64,000 nt of DNA from an uncultured Oceanospirillaceae bacterium (lineage in GTDB: Bacteria; Pseudomonadota; Gammaproteobacteria; Pseudomonadales; Balneatricaceae), in assembly GCA_937136055.1 (NCBI GenBank), contig CAKZOD010000089.1, positions 1 through 64,000 of the forward strand, read 5' to 3'. Under the pieces are notes generated by a model that made no database searches, had not been told where the DNA came from, and was given only the letters and a program-made list of their open reading frames with translations. The stretch's first letter is position 1; each line of letters starts with the position of its first letter. Of this stretch, positions 57,778 to 64,000 are shown one piece after another. The position numbers and the translations under genes were made by a program.

Positions 57778-57811
57778 GCGCATTTAATCAAAAATGCGCA
57801 ATTCTCACTAA

Positions 57812-58489
57812 TTATTGCGCACTCGCAAATGCAAGTTTAATGGCAAAAAGTACAAAACTTGCACCAACCCCGCCACCTGATAATGCACTAATTTTTTTAC
57901 GCTTTCTAAAAGAGTCAGCCAGTAAAGTCCCTGCATAAATGAGCATTGCCAAATACAACAAGCTGAATATTTGAATAGTGATCGCCAAAATCAAAAAAGG
58001 AATCACTGGTTGTTGATAATTGGGATCGACAAATTGCACGAAAAAAGACAGGAAAAATAATATCGCTTTGGGGTTTAACAAACTTACTAACAACGCTTTG
58101 CGAAACGCTTTCATACCTGAAGACTTTTTCAGCAAGCTGACACTTTGCGCAAGCTCATCATCCCCTTTATCTGCATTTCGTGTGCGCCACGTTTTAATAG
58201 CACCAACAATGAGGTTGTAACCGATATAAATAAGGTAACCAGCACCTGCATATTTAATTACCATGAACACTGCAGGGTATGTCGTTAATATGGTGACTGC
58301 ACCTAATGCTGTCGCCAGTATTAATAAAGAATCCCCTAACAATACTCCTAAAACGGCCATCCAGCCTATACGCTTCCCCTGCTGTGCAGCTAGCGCTAGT
58401 ACATACAGTGAATTTGGTCCCGGTAGTAAAATTATCAATACCGCTCCCAGCACATAGGTCAAATAATTAACGACTCCAAAATGTTCCAC
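57812..58489 (-). CDS. leuE: Leucine efflux protein LeuE (LysE family)
   Basis: A 225-residue LysE/RhtB exporter with six hydrophobic segments and the family start LTYVLGAVLIILLPGPNSLYVL, then NPKAILFFLSFFVQFVD. The closest pattern is E. coli LeuE, exporting leucine and relatives. GTG start at 58489 with AGGAAAG upstream. The name is provisional within this family. Confidence 0.85.
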   Translation of the reverse strand: MEHFGVVNYLTYVLGAVLIILLPGPNSLYVLALAAQQGKRIGWMAVLGVLLGDSLLILATALGAVTILTTYPAVFMVIKYAGAGYLIYIGYNLIVGAIKTWRTRNADKGDDELAQSVSLLKKSSGMKAFRKALLVSLLNPKAILFFLSFFVQFVDPNYQQPVIPFLILAITIQIFSLLYLAMLIYAGTLLADSFRKRKKISALSGGGVGASFVLFAIKLAFASAQ

Positions 58490-59009
58490 ACTACTTTCCT
58501 GCTTGATTAATTAAAAAATTTTTAAAGGATAGTTTTTCATCACTCAAAGATTAAAAACATCGGTTTTTATATTGATTTATAAACGAGGAAAATAAGCATA
58601 TTTGAGCTAACAAGCAAGGTTTTTATGTATCGCAAAGACTAAGGAGCACACGATCAAGCCCCAAATCCTCTTCATAGATAACTAAGGAATAGATCACGGA
58701 TAAAACACGCGTTGATTGATCTATCTGTGATAAGTAATTTCACAAAGTAGACACAACTGCAACGACAGAACGAGTAAAGCCAACAATAGCTACTAAGCTT
58801 TCTCCAAATAGCCGCGTTAAAGGCCTTTTTTATGAATATTGAATGGTTAAATATAGATACTATGTATTGGCCAGAGTAAGCTTGTCAAACATGCACTAAG
58901 TGTAGCGTAGCTATTCAAAAGCTCCATTTCTTACCACATGTTATTTGGACTTTGTTGGAGTATTGCTAATGTCATGCTCCCATAATACTTAAGGAGAGAA
59001 ATTCGTACC
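58490..59009. other. Spacer between leuE and the two-component system
   Basis: A 520-base spacer with no supported gene. A 15-codon frame at 58832-58879 (MNIEWLNIDTMYWPE) follows AAAGG at a good distance and could be a leader peptide or the truncated start of a lost gene. AAGGAGAG at 58991 is the ribosome-binding site for the regulator, somewhat far from its ATG. Confidence 0.4.
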
Positions 59010-59687
59010 ATGCGCGTATTAGTGGTTGATGATGAAATTGATATTTTGACAACGATCGCCGATCAACTGAGCTTAGAGAGTATCCTTGTTGACTGTGCTT
59101 ATAATGGTGTACAAGCAACTAACCTTGCCCTTGAAAATAATTATGATGTGATTGTACTCGACATCATGATGCCTAAATTAAATGGCATTGATACCTGTCA
59201 AAGAATGCGAGCTAATGGCTGTATTGTGCCTATTATCTTTCTCACAGCAAGAGACACCCTACAAGACAAGATTACAGGGTTTAATTCTGGATGTGATGAT
59301 TACCTGGTGAAGCCATTTGCTATGGACGAATTGCTGTGCCGGATTAATGCATTAAGCAATCGAACCTCAAGGCAATCAATTAGTCAAACCCGGTTTGGCG
59401 AGTTGCGACTTGATATAGACAGTATGTTGATCTACCGAAACGAGAAGCTCCTCAATCTCAATCACATTCAATATAAATTACTTAAACATCTAATTATTCA
59501 CGCGCCCAAAGTGCTCACTAAAGAGCAACTAACCTATGAAATTTGGAAAGATGAATTACCTGAAAGTGATTCGCTTCGCAGTCATTTATACCAATTACGC
59601 AAGATCATGGACAAACCTTACACTTTTGAAATGCTAGAAACCGTCAGAGGTAAAGGCTATCGATTAATTGAAAATAGTGAGTCTTAA
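59010..59687 (+). CDS. OmpR-family response regulator
   Basis: A 225-residue regulator with an N-terminal receiver (acidic pair DDE at 7-9, phosphorylated Asp51 in VLDIMMP, Lys in LVKPF) and a C-terminal winged-helix domain (LLNLNHIQYKLLKHL, RSHLYQLRKIMD, VRGKGYRL). It is followed after two bases by its sensor kinase gene. Target genes are not evident here. Confidence 0.94.
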   Translation: MRVLVVDDEIDILTTIADQLSLESILVDCAYNGVQATNLALENNYDVIVLDIMMPKLNGIDTCQRMRANGCIVPIIFLTARDTLQDKITGFNSGCDDYLVKPFAMDELLCRINALSNRTSRQSISQTRFGELRLDIDSMLIYRNEKLLNLNHIQYKLLKHLIIHAPKVLTKEQLTYEIWKDELPESDSLRSHLYQLRKIMDKPYTFEMLETVRGKGYRLIENSES

Positions 59688-59689
59688 AC

Positions 59690-60997
59690 GTGAAAGTAAA
59701 TTACAGACAGCGCTTTGTCCTAGCATTAGCAGGCTATACGTTTTTATTAATATTCGTTGTTTTCGGAGGATCCTGGCTATTAACGGAATATTTAGAAGAA
59801 TCAAATGACAATGATTTTTCTCTGACTTCAAATCAACAAATTCTAGCAGCATTAAAAGAGCATACAGAATCAGGGCATACAATAAAAAGAGAGCAGTATG
59901 AGATTTCTAACCCTTTAATATTAGCGGCATTGAAAGAACATGAGGCATTAGGTCATTCTATTAAAAAAGAGCAATTTGAAATTTACTCAGCTACTGAAGA
60001 GCTACCTAGCCAGATAAGAGGATATAAAAACTTTGGTATGTATCAATTAGCTAATGAAAACTTGCTAATTATTGGCCAACATGCTGAAAGTAGTAAAAAG
60101 TATTACCTATTACTAGGCTTTATGAAAGGAAAATCATTCCTTGAGGAGGAGCTAGAAGATATAGTTTTGGTGGTAGCTGCTACCATTTTCAATACAATAT
60201 TAGTTATTTATTTGGTGCTATTTATGGCCAAAAAACTCACTTTGCCCGTAGTTGAACTGCAAAAACGAGTCCGCGAAATAGATATTGACTCCAAACAACT
60301 TCCGCTGCTTGAGCGTGATGATGAAGTAGGACTACTCAGTAGCCTCTTTAGTGATCTTATTATTAAAATGCGCGAGTTTGCACAGCGTGAAAGAGATTTC
60401 ACCCGGTTTTCGAGTCATGAACTGAGAACACCAATCACGGTAATTCGTGGAAATTTAGATCTGCTTGCTAAAACAATTCCCGACTCTGATATTAATCAGC
60501 GAATTTTGAAACGCATGGATATCGCCACCAAGCGAATGAATAACTTGATCGAAGTGTTTTTATGGCTTGGGAGAGCAGATAAAAATGAGGACTTGTTTCC
60601 AACACAAGTCATCACTACAGCATCATTACAATCTTTAATCGATCAAATCACAGATACGCTGGCCGAGCATGAGAAGGCATTATTAACTATACAAGTGAAT
60701 GATTTTTCCTGCGAATTAAAACCATTAATGCTAACGATGGTACTCGATAACCTAATTCGCAATGCCCTTAAACACGGGGTAGATGATATCAACATTACCG
60801 CACAATCAAACAAAATTACGATTGCGCATCAAACTCTAGCGAGCACTAGCTCTGAGAATGAAGGAGAAGAAAAAAGCACTTTAGAGGGGGATAGTATCGG
60901 TTTACAAATTGTAGAGCGTATCTGTTTAGCTAACAATTGGGAGCTGAAAATCATAGCTCGCGAGCAACACTTTAACGTGAGTATGACTTTTGATTGA
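59690..60997 (+). CDS. Sensor histidine kinase with duplicated sensor segment
   Basis: A 435-residue kinase: transmembrane helix 14-32, a periplasmic loop of about 120 residues, a second helix near 155-180, and a dimerisation domain with His243 in FSSHELRTPIT. N-box LDNLIRNALKHG and GDSIGLQIVERI are present, but the usual DxGxG (G1) between them is missing, replaced by HQTLASTSSENEGEEKS. The periplasmic loop holds a 22-residue direct repeat: residues 51-72 and 77-98, 16 of 22 identical. Starts at GTG, partner of the upstream regulator. The signal is unknown. Confidence 0.88.
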   Translation: MKVNYRQRFVLALAGYTFLLIFVVFGGSWLLTEYLEESNDNDFSLTSNQQILAALKEHTESGHTIKREQYEISNPLILAALKEHEALGHSIKKEQFEIYSATEELPSQIRGYKNFGMYQLANENLLIIGQHAESSKKYYLLLGFMKGKSFLEEELEDIVLVVAATIFNTILVIYLVLFMAKKLTLPVVELQKRVREIDIDSKQLPLLERDDEVGLLSSLFSDLIIKMREFAQRERDFTRFSSHELRTPITVIRGNLDLLAKTIPDSDINQRILKRMDIATKRMNNLIEVFLWLGRADKNEDLFPTQVITTASLQSLIDQITDTLAEHEKALLTIQVNDFSCELKPLMLTMVLDNLIRNALKHGVDDINITAQSNKITIAHQTLASTSSENEGEEKSTLEGDSIGLQIVERICLANNWELKIIAREQHFNVSMTFD

Positions 60998-61138
60998 TAC
61001 CAAGCTATTTAAACAAATAGCTTTTCACTTTAGAGCCTTCTGTAACTGTCCATTAAATTGTTATTAATAGCTGAACTCTCACCTTCACCTTAAACCTTTC
61101 ACCTTTCAAGTCGAATCTACAACCTTCTAACGAGCTAG

Positions 61139-62056
61139 CTAGGCAAACTGAGCTCGCGAGTTAAACTCATGTTGGTAAGACTTTGCAAGTAAATGCTGCA
61201 CAGCATCAAGCACTTCATTAACACTAATTGTATTAATGCTTTTATGAGCATCACTTTGAATTAACTTTGCGCCCGAGCGTTTAAGGTACCATTCATCAAT
61301 GGTTGACGGCGCATCAAGTCGTTCATTTGAAAACAAACTTACCATGTCTACCGCTTGTATATGGGCTAGATGAGAGGGGCCACAGTCATTGGCTATCACA
61401 AGTAACGACTGCCCTATGCAATGATATAATTGCTCTAAATTCATATTTATATGAACTGTAAACTGAGTTAACTTATGTTTATAGTCTGCCTCTTTCTCAC
61501 CTAATAAAAATATAACCTCAATATCTGAATAATTTTTTTGAATTTGTTGTGCTACTTCCAAATAACTATCCAAGTCCCAAATTTTATGCTTTTGCCCTGC
61601 CCCTGGTATGATGCAAACCTGTTTTTTACGTGCTCTACTTTCATCTGCTATCACCGCATCAAACAGCGATAAGTAGTTATTGGCCCTATAAATACTCACA
61701 TTATTATCTGATGTCTGATCATAGAAAAGATTAGTGAGTACACTTGAAAAGCCCACTTTTTTGCCTTTAGAAAACAATGCTACTATCCAAAAGTGCCAAA
61801 GCGATTGTTTACGCAAATTAATCGTAAGATCCGCATTAATCTTTCGATACTCTTCTAAGAAGTGGCCTTTGGATTGCTCAATAATCACATGATCGATACT
61901 GCCTAAAGGCAAGAGTGCTTTTGATATTTCCGACTTACTAAAGAAATGGATTTTACTTTTGGGATATTTCACTTTCAGAAAACTTATCAGTGGAAGGTGT
62001 ACTATCTGCGCTCCTAAGAAAGGCCTATTCTGTGAAATAATGACAATATTTTCCAT
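61139..62056 (-). CDS. Glycosyltransferase family 9 (heptosyltransferase-like)
   Basis: A 305-residue GT9-type protein: IISQNRPFLGAQIVHLPLISFL at the N-terminus, IIPGAGQKHKIWDLDSYLEVAQ and the nucleotide-sugar region ANDCGPSHLAHIQAVDMVSLFS. GT9 enzymes add heptose or related sugars to LPS core. It stands alone, so the exact donor is uncertain. GAGAG lies before the ATG. Confidence 0.85.
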   Translation of the reverse strand: MENIVIISQNRPFLGAQIVHLPLISFLKVKYPKSKIHFFSKSEISKALLPLGSIDHVIIEQSKGHFLEEYRKINADLTINLRKQSLWHFWIVALFSKGKKVGFSSVLTNLFYDQTSDNNVSIYRANNYLSLFDAVIADESRARKKQVCIIPGAGQKHKIWDLDSYLEVAQQIQKNYSDIEVIFLLGEKEADYKHKLTQFTVHINMNLEQLYHCIGQSLLVIANDCGPSHLAHIQAVDMVSLFSNERLDAPSTIDEWYLKRSGAKLIQSDAHKSINTISVNEVLDAVQHLLAKSYQHEFNSRAQFA

Positions 62057-62196
62057 TTTCTATCTCTCGCTTGATGAGTTAAATAGCAAGCTGAAAATAG
62101 AACTTAATGCGTCATAAATAGTTTTCAGCATACAACAATCAGCTTGCTTAACGAGAGCATCATAAAACTGAGTATGTGAAAAGGAGGTGAAATACA

Positions 62197-62238
62197 GTGC
62201 GATATTCGCAATTTAAATACGATGAAAAATTGCACTAA
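62197..62238 (+). other. 13-residue frame behind a consensus Shine-Dalgarno
   Basis: AAGGAGGTGA, a near-perfect anti-16S match, sits at 62181-62190 six bases before a GTG that opens a 13-codon frame (MRYSQFKYDEKLH) ending in TAA. It lies in the spacer between the glycosyltransferase and azoR. It may be a leader peptide, a small protein, or the relic of a lost gene. Confidence 0.3.
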
Positions 62239-62279
62239 AGAGGTTATAGATTTAACCCCAAGATTCTCTATTAGCTAAC

Positions 62280-62309
62280 AAAAAGAGGAAAAATAAATCA
62301 CCTCTTTTT
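62280..62309 (-). terminator. Intrinsic terminator of azoR
   Basis: On the minus strand AAAAAGAGG and CCTCTTTTT pair over nine bases with a 12-base loop, ending in a T-run. It lies 22 bases after the azoR stop. Confidence 0.8.
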
Positions 62310-62331
62310 AATCAGCAAAGGTATCTTATAT

Positions 62332-62952
62332 TTACTCTGAAAGTTTAGCTGTAAGCTCAGCGATTTGCGCTGTTGCAGATGCTACAGAACTAGCTTTGGC
62401 TTCTTCACTACCCGCCATGTTAGGGCATTGAACAAACGTCACTTGAGATAAACCAACAAAGCCAAGTACTGTCTTGAGATAACCTGTTAAGTGATCCATT
62501 TTGCTATAAGGGCCACTTGTATAATCCCCACCCGATGCCACTAACACAAAAACCTGTTTACCTGTAAGTAAACCTTGAGGTCCATTTTCAGTGTATTGAA
62601 AAGTGCGACCAACACGTGCAATTTGATCGATGTAGGTCTTTAATTGTCCATTAATGCTGAAATTATGCATTGGCGCACCAATAACAATAACTTGTGCCGT
62701 TTCTAGCTCATCCACCATCTCATTTGAAAGAGCGATTAGCGCTTGTTGATCCGCAGCTAAACTTTGCGGGGGAGTGTAAAAAGCACCAATAGTTTCAGCA
62801 CTCAATAAAGGTACTTGCTGGGCAGCTAAATCACGCTCAACCACGTCAACACTGCTGTTTTTTTGTGCTATCTGGGCAACGAAATCAGCGGTTAATCGTC
62901 TTGTGGTTGAGTTATCACCCATTGGGCTTGAGTTTATCTTAAGTATGTTCAT
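62332..62952 (-). CDS. azoR: FMN-dependent NADH-azoreductase
   Basis: A 206-residue flavodoxin-fold enzyme with INSSPMGDNSTTRRLTADFV (FMN phosphate loop), APMHNFSINGQLKTYIDQIAR and VASGGDYTSGPYSKMDHL. It is a homodimeric quinone/azo reductase using NADH. It is divergent from the LysR gene, which probably regulates it in response to quinones or other electrophiles. Confidence 0.93.
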   Translation of the reverse strand: MNILKINSSPMGDNSTTRRLTADFVAQIAQKNSSVDVVERDLAAQQVPLLSAETIGAFYTPPQSLAADQQALIALSNEMVDELETAQVIVIGAPMHNFSINGQLKTYIDQIARVGRTFQYTENGPQGLLTGKQVFVLVASGGDYTSGPYSKMDHLTGYLKTVLGFVGLSQVTFVQCPNMAGSEEAKASSVASATAQIAELTAKLSE

Positions 62953-63067
62953 TTATGTTCTCTCATTAATTTATCAGATACATTTTCTAATCTTGCTATT
63001 TATGAGCGCAGCATACATTATTCACAAAATGTAATTAATACCCCATTAGGTTAAGGATATTTTCCAT

Positions 63068-63976
63068 ATGACTATCAATAATCAATTATTCGATGGCGTT
63101 ATCATATTTTGTGCAGTGGTAGAGCAAGGCAGTTTCAGTGCTGCTGCTGTTGCATCAGAGCACTCCACTTCTTATATCAGCAAAACAATTAATAAACTGG
63201 AAGCACGACTCAACACTCGGTTACTCAACAGAACAACAAGGTCTATTAGCTTAACTGCAGATGGCGAACTTTTTTATCAACATTGCCAGCAGTTAATAAA
63301 AGATGCGCAACATGCACAAGCATTTAGCCAAACACTGGAGCCGGCTGGCACGTTGCGCATTAGTGCGCCTTTAAACTACAGTGTAAATACTTTAAAACCA
63401 CTCTTTAACCAATACCTACTTCGCTACCCTAAAGTCACGTTAGATCTAGAGTTGTCAGATCGTAAGGTTGATATAGTGAGTGAAGGATATGATTTAGCAA
63501 TACGCATTACTCGAGAAATGGAGGACTCTAGTTTAATCATGCGAAAGATTGCCTCTTCGCGTATTGTCACTGTTGCCTCTGCGCAATACTTAGCAAGTCA
63601 TCCTCCGATAAATCACCCAGAACAACTCAAGCAACATATCGGCATTCGCTATTCTTACGCTGCGAAGAAAGATCTTTGGGTCTATTCAAATGGCACTGAA
63701 AGCTACAATGTTGAAGTGCCTAGCAACTTCACCACCAATAATGGTGAAATACAACTAAGTTATGCATTAGACCATCTAGGGATAAGTAGAGTCCCTGCAT
63801 TTATTGTTCAAGAACATTTGGACAATGGCAACTTACAGACAATTCTTGATGAATATGAATGCGATACGGTCAATATTTATTTAGTTTATGCCAGCCGTAA
63901 ACATCAAAGTACTAAGCTTCGTACCTTTATCGACTTTCTCGTAGAAGAGGTGGATAAGCTTAAAACCTCTAACTAA
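63068..63976 (+). CDS. LysR-type transcriptional regulator
   Basis: A 302-residue LTTR: N-terminal winged helix-turn-helix (FCAVVEQGSFSAAAVASEHSTSYISKTINKLEARL), then a periplasmic-binding-like effector domain with LRISAPLNYSV and SEGYDLAIRI. The 115-base divergent spacer with azoR should hold its operator. AGGA lies before the ATG. The effector is unknown. Confidence 0.92.
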   Translation: MTINNQLFDGVIIFCAVVEQGSFSAAAVASEHSTSYISKTINKLEARLNTRLLNRTTRSISLTADGELFYQHCQQLIKDAQHAQAFSQTLEPAGTLRISAPLNYSVNTLKPLFNQYLLRYPKVTLDLELSDRKVDIVSEGYDLAIRITREMEDSSLIMRKIASSRIVTVASAQYLASHPPINHPEQLKQHIGIRYSYAAKKDLWVYSNGTESYNVEVPSNFTTNNGEIQLSYALDHLGISRVPAFIVQEHLDNGNLQTILDEYECDTVNIYLVYASRKHQSTKLRTFIDFLVEEVDKLKTSN

Positions 63977-64000
63977 TTCGTCTCTTCAACGCTAGCTTTC

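Noticed and set aside
57778..57799. Terminator between phoD-like gene and leuE
   Set aside because: The palindrome is good but neither strand has a T-tract after it, so I did not list it as a terminator.

Overview
The window reads as a chromosomal segment of an AT-rich (about 40% GC by eye) gammaproteobacterium. Gene order resembles Pseudomonas and its marine relatives of the Cellvibrionales/Oceanospirillales type: tRNA Arg-His-Leu-His, cmoA-cmoB, lexA-sulA-topA followed by small conserved genes, uup and slt, and ccoNOQP-ccoGHIS. No phage, plasmid or complete transposon is present. Almost everything is core metabolism, repair or respiration; the accessory interest lies in a few clusters.

Layout. 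0-0.5 kb: four tRNA genes on the minus strand with a visible promoter. 0.7-2.8 kb: radD plus an alkyltransferase-like protein (DNA repair pair). 2.9-8.6 kb: a diguanylate cyclase, a CDP-alcohol transferase, thpR, a membrane coiled-coil protein and cmoB/cmoA for tRNA wobble modification. 8.9-11.2 kb: uvrB and a possible small basic protein. 12.2-16.1 kb: an ECF sigma/anti-sigma pair beside a bufferin-type RiPP operon (DUF2282 precursor, DUF692/MNIO enzyme, DUF2063 partner, DoxX). 16.3-21.9 kb: a hydrolase, a PglL/Wzy-type ligase, sixA, gpsA and rhlB. 22-25.5 kb: dinG and lexA-sulA diverge from a spacer holding two consensus LexA boxes and a half box. 25.6-37.2 kb: small conserved genes, topA, a universal stress protein, uup, slt, tatD and a glutaredoxin-like protein. 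37.7-40.4 kb: lapG-lapD. 40.5-42.4 kb: a ProQ/FinO-domain protein, tusA and a hydrolase. 42.8-51.7 kb: cbb3 oxidase structural genes and their assembly genes. 51.7-58.5 kb: a nucleosidase, rdgC, a GltB-like FMN protein, a spacer with two miniature inverted-repeat elements, a PhoD-like phosphatase and leuE. 59-64 kb: a two-component system, a family-9 glycosyltransferase, and azoR divergent from a LysR regulator.

How the genes work together. The SOS group (lexA, sulA, dinG) shares one control region, and uvrB, radD, rdgC and the ATL protein add repair functions. The cco genes encode a complete high-affinity terminal oxidase with its copper and maturation machinery; the bufferin operon is, by family knowledge, likely to handle copper or related metal stress. 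LapG and LapD form the c-di-GMP-controlled protease switch for a surface adhesin that is not in the window. The strongest candidates for a second look are the bufferin operon with its intra-operon stem-loop and adjacent sigma factor, and the two different small mobile-element relics (each with terminal inverted repeats and a target-site duplication) in the 55.1-55.9 kb spacer.
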